Positions 11,131-22,990 of a stretch of 64,000 nt of DNA are shown here, in pieces; the stretch's first letter is position 1, and every line of letters begins with the position of its first letter. The notes under the pieces are model-generated. The model was not told where the DNA came from. It did no database searches and worked only from the letters and a program-made list of their open reading frames with translations. Location of the stretch: assembly GCF_047948215.1 (NCBI RefSeq), contig NC_134460.1, positions 150,468,049 through 150,532,048 of the forward strand, given 5' to 3'. The position numbers were made by a program, and so were the translations under genes. Origin of the DNA: Lycorma delicatula (taxonomy: Eukaryota; Arthropoda; Insecta; Hemiptera; Fulgoridae).

Positions 11131-11269
11131 ACCGGTGAACATGAACAAGGAACCACTCAATAGTTCGAAAAAAATGAAAATGTAAGTAGTAAACCAGAAA
11201 ATATGAAACCTTTTAAAAAACATTAGTCATGTGACATTTGTATTTCTCGGTCAAGCGACTTTTGGATTA

Positions 11270-12760
11270 TGTATACTATTATATAAAGAAGAAGATTTTT
11301 GCTTGTTCGAGATAAACTAAAAACCACTAAATCAATCGCAACCAAATTTTTACCCGTATTTGTTGGCATAACTAACAAGGATTTTAGATATATTTATTAT
11401 TATATATTATTGCTATATGCAATTGTTATTACAACTATCTTAATGTATCTTCCATACATACATACACATACACACACGTGCGCGCGCGCGCACGTACAGT
11501 TTTTTATATATTTTAATATTCCTATTAAATTAAAACATTTTACGCAATTTATTACAACTATCTTAACGCACCTTAGTTATAAAAACTGGTTTTTGTTTAT
11601 ACAGTACGTTAAATTAAAATAAAAATCCAGTTTTATAAAAATGTTATCAAATATTACAATCGGTTAATTTAAGTAATTACTTTTTATTAAGATAATATTG
11701 CACTTTATTTATTACTTTCCATCCGAAATTAGTCATTCTATTTCAAATTCAGAATCTTCTTGCTGCTTTTATTTAACGTGCAGTTATTTTTCAGTCCATT
11801 ACACGTGCGGTTACATTAATTTATTACATTCTTATTTTGGCGTACTTTCAACCGGAAAGAATTTATTTTACATACCAGATATACTGTTTTTTATATATGC
11901 TTTTTTTATTTATTTCAGGAAATTATAAAAGGAAATTCCGGTTTTTTTTTGTTATTTCAATTATCCATACAATAAAGTATTTATCAAATAACAATCTATT
12001 ATATTATATCACATATTTTATTCATTATTGCTTAAAAGTCTTATCTTTTCTATATATTTGACTTAATTTAAATACAAAGCATTTTTTATCTGTATAAAAT
12101 ATAAAATTAATTTAAATACATCATAAACTAAAAATTCAGACAGTAGAATGAAAAAAAAAACGATTTACACCCTTAACAAAGGATACTTTGTTGAATGTTC
12201 ATAAATATTCTTGATTTAAATGGTTTTTAATATATATATATATATATTTGTTTTCATAAGAAAAAAAAAGAGCAATAACTATGTTATTGTTATCATAACT
12301 GTTTTACCTTATTTGCAAGTTGAATAAGTTAAGATTACAGGATTTTGTATTTTTTTTTTTTAAATAAAATAATTTATTATAATAAATTTTTTATCCACGA
12401 GTTGGTAATTTTTTCCCGTGAAAGAACTGAGGAATGGATTAATGTTTAGAAGAATATTTATGGATCTTCAACCCAGTTTATTTTATGTTAATCTAATTAT
12501 TTCTATTCCATCGTTGGTTTAAAAGTGTTACTGGAATGTCAGAAAATGTGGAGGTTGGATAAATTAGTCGGCTTGATATTAATAGGTAGTCTGTAAAACA
12601 TCTTGCGTAGTTTTATTAATTTCTGGTGAATGGTTTTTTTTTCAAAATTAGGTCCTTCTGTGCAGTAATTGGTTTTTTTTTACTTGATAAATCCATTCAC
12701 TATATAAACTTGAAGCTTGTATTAGATTGGAAATTTTCTATTGTTTGAAAAATACTTCGC
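11270..12760. other. AT-rich stretch with short microsatellites
   Basis: No gene seen. It includes a CA/CG alternating purine-pyrimidine run at about 11459-11497, a possible Z-DNA-prone tract, and a short TA run near 12231-12247. Open frames here are low-complexity. Confidence 0.45.
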
Positions 12761-12761
12761 C

Positions 12762-12832
12762 TGACGGGATTTAAGCCCGAGACCTTCAGATAAAAGGCGA
12801 CGTTACTGCTTCACCACGTAGATCGGCATTGG
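12762..12832 (-). repeat. Degenerate tRNA-like segment
   Basis: Read on the minus strand, an A-box-like region (CTACGTGGTGAAGCAG) is followed by a T-arm-like CGGGCTTAAATCCCG. A closing acceptor stem is absent. It is a probable decayed SINE head; its family is not clear. Confidence 0.45.
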
Positions 12833-13039
12833 TATTTATTTCGTTATTTATATTTTTTGTGGGTTATATTTAAATAATAATTGAAATACTTTTTATATAT
12901 TTAAATGAGATTAAATCAAAACGGGTCAAAAAAAGCTGTCAACGCAGTTGTAGGACTTTCCCGGAACGCGGCTAAAGATACACGCACAACAAAATATTTA
13001 AAATATTTATGGTTTCACTTAAATATAATATCGAACACG

Positions 13040-13745
13040 ATAGGCTTATTAATACTGTACTTTCTGCAGGGGTATGGTAGCCCGTGGGACCGGGTGCGAT
13101 CCCTCATTGTGACTTGATTTGGAAATTCCACGCGAGACTCTATGATAGGACCGGTGTGAGTGCGGAGTTTGTTCCCGGCTCCTGCGCGGACCGGAATGGG
13201 TTTACGTTCCCCTAGTTAGGTGACCTAATTTGGTCGTCTTATTTGGGTGTAGGTCTGAATTTCTATATTGCGTAAAAAATAGTTTTGATTGGTATCAGTG
13301 TAGCACTGACGTAACAACTCGTTCGTTTTCTGAGGCATTCACAGTCACAAACGGTGTTGCCAAATTTAGACTGGGCGGGATCCGCGCTTACGCGGTCTCG
13401 GGTAGTTAGTTTGAGGGAATCATATAAGGATGGATGTGAAGATGTCCGTTTGAGGCCTACGTGAAGCAAAATTTGATTTGTATTTTACCGATGCAAACGT
13501 CTGCCCGGGACATTTACATCGGTTGCATCCCGACCGAGGCCTGACTGATAACTGTGAGATGTAATCAGTTAGAGGGTCTAAAGACGACCTACGGTAAAGC
13601 CCCTCAGGGCTCGGAACGAAGAGGGTGGTGTGGCGACCGTAACGTCACAAGGTAGGTGTCTTCCCCTACGGGGTTGGGATTCGGTTTTCCTCAAGGAAAG
13701 GTCTTTTACACTCGAATATTATGTCCCCTAATCGATTAAACAATA
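13040..13745. other. GC-richer unassigned block
   Basis: Base composition shifts from AT-rich to clearly GC-richer over about 700 bp, with GTGGGACCGGGTGCGATCCC, CCGGAATGGGTTTACG and AAGCCCCTCAGGGCTCGGAA. No protein motif is recognised in six frames. Its compositional contrast and its position beside family B (from 13770) suggest an untranslated region of a retroelement, but this is inference. Confidence 0.4.
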
Positions 13746-13769
13746 TTCTAAGTTTATTTACCAATTGTA

Positions 13770-14430
13770 GTTTGACGTTCCTGTCGTTACTCATGCACGG
13801 CTTCCACACAACTTAATTAAAAATATTTATAATTTTATTTAAATATAATATTTTTCCGGTTATTTAATTCAATGATTCTATCTAAAGCGCGCGCGTATAC
13901 CGCGTTTAATTCGTGCGGATGTGGCGGTACTGGCGGCGACGGTCGGCACTAACAAAACTAATATAGTTTCACAATTTACATGTGACGTCATAACATAGAC
14001 GACTACAACAGCATTTTTTTGGCATGGGAGTGCGATTTTGCAAAATGGTTTCTTTTTGAAACGTTTTTAATCGTCAACAAATGTGCCTAAGAAAAATATG
14101 ACCTTAATTAGGCGAAATACTGAGGGTACCTTGACCTTTTAAGTTGAAAATTTAATGGTATCAAAGCCTTACATATAAAAGTAATCCGACCGAGTATGAT
14201 CAAAATCGGTGCTGTAGTTCTGGAAATATAAAATGATTTAGTGGGCGACACCGAACATACAGATACACACGTTCATACGAATATTAAAATCCGGAAAATT
14301 TCCATCCGTTTTTTTGTTTTCCTTAGGTGTCAAAATGTCAAGATCCGGTGAAAACCTCCTATGCCCAAATTGTACCGATTACAATACTTTCCCTTCTAGA
14401 GTTACAGCGCTGTCAAAATGGGAAAGTAAA
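13770..14430 (+). repeat. Family B repeat lacking its tRNA-like core
   Basis: It begins with ACTCATGCACGGCTTCCACAC, continues through AATTCGTGCGGATGTGGCGG and ACGGTCGGCACTAAC, and ends with ATCCGGTGAAAACC and a terminal inverted repeat (TACTTTCCC at 14383-14391, GGGAAAGTA at 14420-14428). Compared with copies at 24780-23137 and 48895-48035 (minus), the tRNA-like segment is missing: CACAATTT is joined to ACATGTGACGTCATAAC near 13978. Confidence 0.78.
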
Positions 14431-14434
14431 AGGT

Positions 14435-15300
14435 ATTCGGAAATAAATTTCAGATTATGGGTATCTTAGAACGTTGAAATTGATGTTTATATAGAATTTA
14501 TTTATGTTTTTTAACTTACAACATAAAATATTAATCATAATCCAAGAAAGTCTATGTAGCAGCTAGATATAAGAAAAACAAACAGAATTAATTCTAACTT
14601 GCAATTAAAAAAAAAACATGCTACGTTATTTTTCTGTTTTTTGTACTTAATATTTAAAAAATCTATTTTTGTTTCATTAAGTTTAATCTGAAAATTTAGA
14701 TTTCCAATGTTATACGTCTTGTTTGTCACCTTTGGTTTCGGTTCTGGTAAACTTAATACGCGTTTTTCTCTCATGAATGTGATTAAAAAAGTTCATGTAA
14801 ACATATGTCTGAAATCGCTTTGTTTCCAAAATTACGGCGACTGAATGATTTTGTCTAAATTTCTGTTCTAGAAGTCTAAATAATGCTGCTGTATTAAAAC
14901 TTTACTCAGACTTAATTACAGGAACATAATTAGTCATTTTGTGTGCACGCCTGAGAAAAAAATTGATCTTTAGTAGTTTCCGAAAAAAAAATTGTTGTAA
15001 AATCCAAAAATTAGGAGTTTAATTTTAAAGATGTTTTTTAAGATTTGGCTAAGATTTAATTTCTTAATTGCCAATAACCAAATAAATCTTAAAATACAAT
15101 TTTTACAAAATTTGATTTCTACAAACTTGTAATTAAAAACCGAATACTTTTTAAAAATCAATTTTTTTGAAAACCGATCACGATGAAATCTTTTTTAAAA
15201 ATGTTGCACTAAAATCAGTAAAAAATTCTTTCTATTATACTGTTTTTAATTTTTTATGTTTTCAAAATATGACAGAAACTTCCTGAGTATTCTGTTTGTG
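14435..15300. other. AT-rich stretch, no feature seen
   Basis: No gene or recognised repeat. The open frames are Lys/Asn/Phe/Ile-rich products of AT bias. Confidence 0.45.
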
Positions 15301-15305
15301 TTTGT

Positions 15306-15307
15306 AT

Positions 15308-15379
<72 letters not shown>
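15306..15379. repeat. (CA)n(TA)n compound microsatellite
   Basis: About 12 CA units pass directly into about 24 TA units. It forms the 5' border of the family C repeat that follows. Confidence 0.95.
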
Positions 15380-15382
<3 letters not shown>

Positions 15383-15387
15383 CACAT

Positions 15388-15960
15388 ATTACTAGCCGGT
15401 TTAGCCAGAACCTGAACCCTGAGGGGTTAATCAGCCCAGGCGACAGCTGGGCCTTCCGGGGCCAAGGGACGTACTCCATGGCCACAGAGTTCGCATCGCT
15501 CGTCATTCCCGATTTGCAAGGGGGACCAGCGGCCTGGACACTGGCAGAGCTTGCTTCGGACGCCATTCACATCTATTCTCATAGTTGTGAGAATAATAAT
15601 TACAGTATTCTGGCTTCCTACCTGAAAACGAAACTAAATTACTAAAGGTAAAATAATAGCAACTATGGTAACTAAAGTACACACACCTTTGACGTCGAAA
15701 AATTCATTATTTTTTTTTTTATACTGGCCAGAAATTTAATAATAAAGTAAAAGGAGTATTTTTTCCATAATGAATAATTTACAACTTCTTCCTCCTTGGA
15801 GGCGAATAAATAATGAATATTTTTAATATGTTAATCTTCAAGGGGGCTAGGGCCTCGGTCGATGGCTTAAAACCTTCCCTGTGATAACACAAACCTATCG
15901 TGCAGATTTGAAAGTAGTCTGTCGGTTAGTTCTCGCGTGTTACGATAACAAGCAAACAGA
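15388..15960 (+). repeat. Family C repeat, copy 1
   Basis: It starts TACTAGCCGGTTTAGCC, has GAGAATAATAATTACAGTATTC, TATGGTAACTAAAGTACA and TTCAAGGGGGCTAGGGCCTCGG, and is recognisable to about 15960. The tail of the family (ATCCCGAACAAACAATAACC near 16585) appears again after an interruption. Copies are at 25563 (+) and 44690 (-). No protein motif is visible and the class is not determined. Confidence 0.7.
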
Positions 15961-15963
15961 CAA

Positions 15964-15966
<3 letters not shown>

Positions 15967-15995
<29 letters not shown>
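15967..15995. repeat. (TA)n microsatellite
   Basis: About 14 uninterrupted TA units near the break in the family C copy. Confidence 0.9.
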
Positions 15996-15999
15996 CATT

Positions 16000-16640
16000 T
16001 CTGAATAACCATGATCTGTTAGATCGAGACTGTACTTGATGTATGAAAACGTTAGCCTTCAACCTAGTAACAAATACCCCGTTTGAATTTTGAAAATCGG
16101 AGGATTGTTTGCACAGATATTATAAGAGCATTTCATTGCACCTACCAGAACAGCGCCCCAGGGGCAATCCGTTTGTTACCGGTTGATGGTAGTGATCGGT
16201 CTAGCCTCTCACGGGGTGCTCGCATACCACCCACACCACTTTATCCTCGCACGCAGCCTCCATGGAAAGCTTATTATTGTTAAACAGAAATTTTATTAAT
16301 TTTTATAGTATTATTTTATTTAACGTAAATTTAGTTTTATTTTTTTTTTTGTAATATTATTCATTCGATTGATTCAAATCAATCAATTCAAACTCCGTGG
16401 TAGAGACTTAGAGTTCATTAATTCAATTCATTATGGTTTTTGCTTCAATCGGCAAATTTCTACTACTACTACTACTGCTACTATTATATATATATATTTG
16501 AGATGAATCCAAAAATCTTTTTAGTGATAACAAGAAAATGTATAAAAATTTGGTTTCGATTGATCGAGTAGTTTTTTTGTTTATCCCGAACAAACAATAA
16601 CCTTCTTCTTCTTTGTATAATAGTGCAGATGTATGTATGT
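16000..16640. other. Mixed segment with family C tail
   Basis: The part at about 16080-16275 is GC-richer and unassigned. From about 16550 to 16635 the sequence resumes family C (AGTAGTTTTTTTGTTTATCCCG and CTTTGTATAATAGTGCAGAT, compare 26117-26178). A short CTA/TA repeat sits at 16457-16497. Confidence 0.45.
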
Positions 16641-18830
16641 GGTATTTCTTTTCAGCAGGATACAAATAATTTTCATCGTAGTATTCTTTGCTTTCGTCGA
16701 TTTTTTAAGATTCTTCAAAATTTTAACCTGCTACCGCAAAAAAAAAGTGTTAGCATCATCTTTCTGTTTCGGTATCATCGTCGGAATTGACTTTTAAATC
16801 GCATTTGGTTGAGCGATTTCCGGTCGTGATATTTTTTATTTCTAACTATCGGCTATGAAATGAATTGCTTGCCACAAATTGACGAGTGCTCTGACATCTT
16901 TAGGGCTGAAAAATTCAACATATTTTCTTCAATTTCTTGTAAAAATATAGCTTATTAGTTTAGTTCGGCAAACAAATACTCGTATTAATTTTTTATTATT
17001 TCCGTGTCGAGTAGTCGAACGAAACTCGTTGTATTCGGCGGCAAAACTCAATTTGAATGTTTTGTAAATCTACAGTCAGATGCGCCGCACAGATATCAAG
17101 GGGAACCTTTCTTGATTATTCCGTAATCATAACGGAAAATTACCGTCATCCACGCTTGTTTGTTTTTTGCCAGCGGTTAAGTAGAAGTCACCTCCCGATA
17201 TCGTTTCAAATTACTTACATCACAAATAAAATTTTGTTATTTTATAAATATATATATTTTTATATAAATAAAATAAACAAACGTACGAACTAGTGCACCT
17301 TATAAACTGCATTTTGGGCCTTTAAAACGATTTTAATGAATAATACCAATATGTTTTTGTTGTTACAAAACTGCTTCAATTAAACCTCTGTGCTGAATAA
17401 CCGTTGGTCCTATTAACCGAAATCCTCTGTATTTATTGTAGATTGTTATTGTATACATCGCTTATAGTAATTTTTTGGGAAGTTTAGTCGGTACTAAAAA
17501 CAGTCTTACTTTATTACAGCAGAGGATTTTAAACGCTGTTTCCTCAGACATCGGTTATCACATACTGACGACGGTAGAGAAGATATTTTCCTTTACATTC
17601 CGTAAGTCTTGAGAAGTAATAAAGAATAAGTTTATCGGGAACTAAAGGTACGATTTGTTATTAAATAATGCACCGAAAAATGCATAATTCGATACAGTAA
17701 TAGAAGAACGGTCTCGAAGTCAAACGTTAGGCTTAAAAATGATGTTAAAAATGAACAGCGATGTACCTTAAGGCGTAGCCGTTTAGAGACATACGAAATG
17801 GCGGTGACTTCTTACGTGATGATTGAAAGGGAAGTAAGTGTTGAAAGTTTTTCCCCCACACATCTCAGCATCTCTGAGAAAAAAAAATTAGCAGCCGCAT
17901 GTAGAAAATGAAAATTTGTTGTTAATTAGTCGTACCTAATAAAAAAATTAACTGCAATAAAATAAAAATGTAAAAACAAATTGAAAAACACTTTTGGCTG
18001 TAACTGGGGGTCTATGAACAGACAAAACCTCGCTTTGCTCGGTTTATTGGTTTTTATTAATAATTTTACATGTTGCGACTCTTAACAGCAGATGAAAAGA
18101 ATCCGAATCGGTATTATGCATAGTTAGGATTAATAATAAGTAATAATTAATTAATTTCTTGCTCTTTAAAACTTTCATATTTCGGCTTGAGAAAATTTGT
18201 GCCGACTGTCTATTTTTTTTTCCAAATTTTCTTATATCTAAGCGATTGAAAAGGATAAACATAAAAATTGTGTTAAAAGTACAGAAAATTATAAAGAAAT
18301 ATTTTCAAAAATTGTGCGGTGCAAACAAAAGTTAAACAAACATGTAATTTATCTGGCAGTAAATCTGTTGGGACTACAACGATTTAGTCAGGCGACTAAA
18401 ACGTTTCTGTGTGCTGAACGTAGGAAATTTAACTACAAGAGCGACCTGGAGAAGAAACCAAGGGTTGGGAATTCAGGACTCTATCGTTGTGAATTAAACG
18501 TCAATTTGCTAGCCTACAAATTACAAGTATTTCTGTTATCGACGAATATTTGTTTTATTTAAGATTTTGTTTTCACGGTTTTATTCCTAGATTTATTTCT
18601 GGTTAAGTATTGAACTTTATTCGGACCGTTTATACGTACAAGTGTTTTTCCTACATATGAGGTGTTGAACCTTTGTATGCATTTTGGGGTTTCGTCGGGG
18701 ACCTCTATTCACATGATTATCGTGACTCAAATTTACTTACGGTCCCCTTTGAGGTACCGATTGTAAATGCTAACAGATGGACAACAAAAAATAATCCGAT
18801 CGACAAATAAAAATATTAACATTAATTTTT
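16641..18830. other. No feature seen
   Basis: About 2.2 kb of AT-rich sequence without a recognisable gene, RNA or repeat family. An 82-codon frame at 18314-18562 has mixed composition but no motif I recognise. Confidence 0.4.
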
Positions 18831-19448
18831 ACTTCCTTGTGAAATATTGTGATCGCGAAAAATTTCGGTTTTCAGATTTCAACGGAACTGTACATTTTGA
18901 CCATCCCTTAATCAATTTTGACTAGTTTCGGCGTGCCGTACGTATCTCGCATTACTTAAAAAACTATTAGGATGTTGAGATTTTGGATTTAGAACTGTTG
19001 TAATATCTAGTTGTGCACCTCCGCTTTTGATTGCAATCGACTCCGCCAAAAAAAAAGATATTTTTTTTTTTAACTGCAGTAATAAGCCTTCATTGAGAGC
19101 TTTTCAGCGAGATATCATAAGTGGTACTTATTTTCATCGGTTGCAGAGTTATAGCCAAATAAAATTTTAATTAATGAAATATTTAGATCTTACGAGGGGA
19201 AGACACATCGGTTCGAATTAGATTTCATCTCCTTTTTTTCACATTTTTCTAATTTAAATATATTGATTTATTAATAATCGCTAAACTCTGATTGTAAAAA
19301 CAAAATTACGATAAATAATAAGTCAATAACAATTTAAAAAAAAAAAATATATGAAAAAGTATCAGAAGTTATTAATGAAATCAAATTTTATGTACTTTTC
19401 ATTTTAAAAATAATGTGTATATGTAATTTAATAGGCGTACAAGGAAGT
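18831..19448 (+). mobile_element. Family D non-autonomous element, copy 1
   Basis: Bounded by the inverted motif ACTTCCTTGT (18831-18840) and ACAAGGAAGT (19439-19448). The interior has AAATTTCGGTTTTCAGATTTC, ATTTTGACTAGTTTCGG, GATTGCAATCGACT and ATAAGTGGTACTTATTTTCAT. The same sequence occurs inverted at 61365-62025. No transposase reading frame is present, so it is non-autonomous. A clear target duplication was not found. Confidence 0.75.
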
Positions 19449-20365
19449 CATGCGGTCTCCACGTCAGATTTTTATGCTTAATCTTTATTTATAAAATTAT
19501 GTTCGGTTAATAGGTTCATTTAATAGACGTTCATATTACTTATCATCTACAGTAATTGTTTGACCTGTTCATCAACCTCACTACTTGCTGAATATGTTTA
19601 TTTATTAAAAAAAAAAAAACAAAAAAAAACAGTGAGTATAATAATTTTCCTAATTTTCCTTATTAGCTTTCAAAATTAAATTGAATAGAATTAGCATTTA
19701 GGGTACAGGTCTATATTAACTCATAAGAAAATAAAAATTATTAGAATAAATGCAAAAAAGAAATGAATTAGTAGAACATTTTAAGGATGAACGCTATTTC
19801 TATTGAATTTTTAACCGATGTTACTTAGTTATTTTTTTGCTTAAATTGAATACTAAATGTACGAAGAGAAGAAAAGAAGCGTGTTAGAGAGATGATCGGG
19901 ATTGTAACGTCTGAAAAAAGGATCGACGAAATTAGTAAATTGTAATTTCTTTGACGACCGCTGCTTCCAGTTTAGACCGACTGATATCCAAAGAACATTC
20001 GAATTGCATGCAGATATGTCAGGCATATTGTAAAAAATTATCGCCGGCCACCGGTTAGGTTTGTGTTGGCAAGTGTACGTGGCTGCGAGTTGGTCAAGCG
20101 TATCTACAGCACCTTTGATAGTGTTATAATCTAAGATTATTTGTGGTTTTTTTTTGCCAGTTCTCGTGCTTGTCGTTACTCCAGTATGTAAAATACTCGT
20201 AAGTAAAACTCTTTTGGAACATACTTGACTATTGTTATGTTATTATTAAAAAAAAGAAAATTTTTCACCAGCAATTCTTTCATTTTTTTTTTACGGTACC
20301 ATACATAGTTATTTTTCGCCTTAGAAGAAGCTGCCCTAAATTGTAAGATGTAAATAAGTTATCTG
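19449..20365. other. No feature seen
   Basis: AT-rich sequence with homopolymer runs. The left end of the adjoining piggyBac relic might lie here, but no matching terminus was found. Confidence 0.4.
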
Positions 20366-20369
20366 TTGT

Positions 20370-21235
20370 AACATTTTGACCTCTGTGGTTACTAGTCAAA
20401 TCCTACACAACTCTTCTTCCGCTGATTCTTCTCCGGCTGGCCAGCTGGTTCTTTTCTGTTATAAACCTGCATTTTCAGCCCGTAAGAAGTACTATCGTAT
20501 AATGTCTATACGTATACGAATATCTTTATACCGTACGCTCAGACTTTCTGGGAATACATGTATATTGTTCGAAAGGGCAAAGGCTACGAAAATCAACTAA
20601 TTGCTCATCGATTGTTACATTTTCATCAGGACAATATACAACTTCTATCCGCTTTTCGCGGACTTCACGCACAGCAGTTAATTTATATGTACACCTTCCT
20701 TCGTGACGTGTCGATATATTATTAAAACTTAAAACTCGACTTATTGAACAAAACATTTGTAGGGACGTAGTCGCTCGGAATATGGGACGACCAGTTTCTC
20801 GATCGTGTAACCTTTTTGTTGTTTTCCCGTGATATTTGTAAACCTCGCCAGTAACAATAATCCACAGTATGCCTGATATGAGATGTTTAAATTTTTCTTC
20901 TTTACTCGAGACGTCTCAATGTTAGTCATTTTTCTCACTTCATCTTCTACAAAATTATAAACGAACTCACCATTATAAAACTCACGTTTTTGACAGCTTC
21001 TTGTTGTCTGTGTTGTGGAGACTCCTCAACCTTCCTCTTAATCTCTCTATCTTTAGAAAGAATATTCGTACTTGCAGTTAAATTTCTTTGCCCTGCTCCA
21101 CTATTTTCATCAGGGTCGTCACGATCACTATCGTTCTCGTCAATTATATGATTTTCATAGTCCGAGACGTCTTCACTATCGGAAACCGATATGTTTTCAT
21201 GAAATTCGCTCTGTTCTATTTGATTTACCGCCATA
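20370..21235 (-). pseudogene. PiggyBac-like transposase relic
   Basis: The N-terminal frame (21232 down to 20947) is acidic (SDSEDVSDYENHIIDENDSD), as usual for piggyBac transposases. A following frame (20756-20526) has VTIDEQLVDFRSLCPFEQY, the conserved segment holding the first catalytic Asp (about 20607-20609). It is followed in another frame by YGLKMQVYNRKEPAGQPE (about 20420-20480), matching the family's later core. The middle of the N-terminal half and everything after that point (other catalytic Asp residues, Cys-rich tail) are missing. Confidence 0.78.
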
Positions 21236-21660
21236 CTCGTAATGTACTGTACTATATAAAACAATGAAATGATATCGAATTGACTGAATTGTTTGAAGCT
21301 ATATTTATAGTATCGTGCCTGTAAAACGTGTAAAGTACTTCTCCAGACGTGACAAAAATTCGCGTGAGACCTCGCACAATTACAACCGTCATGTAAAATT
21401 TGTAAACCTACTCGGTTATATAATGCTTGTTTTCTTTTTATTTATGAATCATTTGTTTGATTTGAATAGTTTTTCAAGATTGATGATGTACGTACGTACA
21501 AATTGAGACTTGTCAAACTGCCAAGCAAACGCGGACATTATTCTGTACGCACGCAACCACGTATTCCCAACCCACCTCGTACAAAGTAGGTAAAACTACG
21601 TAATGTAATATAAATACGTTTCGGGTCGTATATTGACCCGAACAGAATAGCAGGGTTTAA
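20370..21660 (-). mobile_element. PiggyBac-type transposon, right end and transposase relic
   Basis: A transposase relic on the minus strand starts at 21232. Outside it, at 21617-21656, is an end-like sequence reading inward as ACCCTGCTATTCTGTTCGGG. It contains the short inverted repeat CGGGTC/GACCCG and abuts a TTAA (21657-21660), the piggyBac target site. The opposite terminus was not found, so the element is probably truncated on the left. Confidence 0.75.
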
Positions 21661-22775
21661 GGTTATTCATAGAACTGTTACTTTTATCTAAAAAGTGTAT
21701 GTTAATTAAAAATATTTTAAAAGATTTTTTTTTGGTATTTACGTGAACACGGTGTGTAAAAAATTAGCAGTTAAATTTTAACAAGCTATATGAGTTAAGA
21801 AATAAAACACTATATACTCATATAAATAAGAAAGAATTTATATTTTAGATGAACGACTCTTAAAAATCTTCAGAATAATGTAGTGTTATTTTCTTCCGAA
21901 ATAGAATTATGTAGTGCTTTCTTGAGAATGTTTTTCAACAGTGCTCGAATTATGTCTTATTTTTATTAATCTCAGTATACTAACGTAGATTCCAAATTTA
22001 CACCCAACTTTATTTTTTCTGTTATTTTATCACGTATAACTCTTTAATTTTGTTTGTAGGTACACTTTACGGTACTTTAAAACAGATGAACTAGTTTTAA
22101 TCGAATTCTATAGCAACTGGTTTTTTAACATAAAACTATAACAGTAGATCGATCGTTGAATCGTGATAAGATTTAATAATACATAAATTAAAAATGTTTT
22201 TTGTGAAATTTTTTTTTATTATAATTTATTTTCTACTCGTATAAATTGTATGCTGCGTACAAATTTTGCTATTAAATTTGTAATAAATCGTATGTGCAAT
22301 ATTATTTGATATTTTAATTATAATTACATAACTGAACGGGATATGATTTAGGAACCGTTTATAAACTAATAAAAATACGTTCATAACGGGCATTTAGAAA
22401 TAAATTTTCAAGTTGAGTATTTAAATAGCTTCGTTAAACTAAAAGAAGTTCAAATTAATATATTATGTTTAATAATTTTGTTTTAATTAAATTATTTTTA
22501 AATCTAAGGGACATTACTCACAGCGAGAGTCGCGCGCATTGGTGATAGTTGTGGCAACATAAACAGGAGAAAAGTTTTGAAAGTTACTGCGCGTTATCAA
22601 GAACTTAATTAAACCATTTACATAGTGTACACGTGTAATTTGGGATACACATAACGTTATTTTTAAGGTATTTTTTGAATATAACTGTAAATTATTTGTT
22701 CTCCTAATTTGTACGTTGCAGTCTGTTCAACTATTGAACAATAAGCAACACCCATTCACCGGTCTATTGAGATGA
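21661..22775. other. No feature seen
   Basis: AT-rich sequence; no gene, RNA or repeat recognised. Confidence 0.45.
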
Positions 22776-22777
22776 AA

Positions 22778-22990
22778 ATGTGTCTTATATATAGACTCAA
22801 GCCGACCGTTCCTGAAGTGGTTAATTAAACCCCAACTCTAAAGTACACCGGTATTCACGGTCTAGTATCCACATCCGTATAAAAGCAACCAACGTTTTAC
22901 TAGGATTCGAACCTGAGAACCTTCGACTTCGACAAATAAACAAATAAATAATTTACGATGAATTTACCACTAGACCGGCTCGGTGGGACG
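22778..22990 (-). repeat. SINE family A, old diverged copy
   Basis: On the minus strand it reads CCGAGCCGGTCTAGTGGTAAATT at the head, GGTTCGAATCC as B box, and AACCACTTCAGGAACGGTCGG in the body. A (AAAT)n-like run near 22932-22948 interrupts the head where younger copies have the palindrome. It is strongly diverged, with no target duplication visible. Confidence 0.72.

Larger units (their letters stand above)
6214..11268 (-). mobile_element. Mariner-like transposon split by nested insertions
   Basis: A 26-bp perfect inverted repeat lies at both ends (6223-6248 and 11238-11263; it begins AAAAGTCGCTTGACCGAG), with looser outer bases. Between them a minus-strand mariner-like transposase is split into an N-terminal half (about 10385-11130) and a C-terminal half (about 6330-6835). 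About 3.5 kb of R1-type and pogo-type sequence separates the halves. Without the insert the element would be about 1.5 kb, usual for this class. The outermost bases and the TA duplication are not clear. Confidence 0.82.

Noticed and set aside
15246..15645. Open frames on both strands across the (CA)n(TA)n tract and family C start
   Set aside because: Their length comes from the stop-free dinucleotide repeat (YIYIYI/THTHTH); no domain and no support as a gene.
18314..18562. 82-codon frame as a small gene
   Set aside because: No motif, no context, and a length expected by chance in 64 kb.
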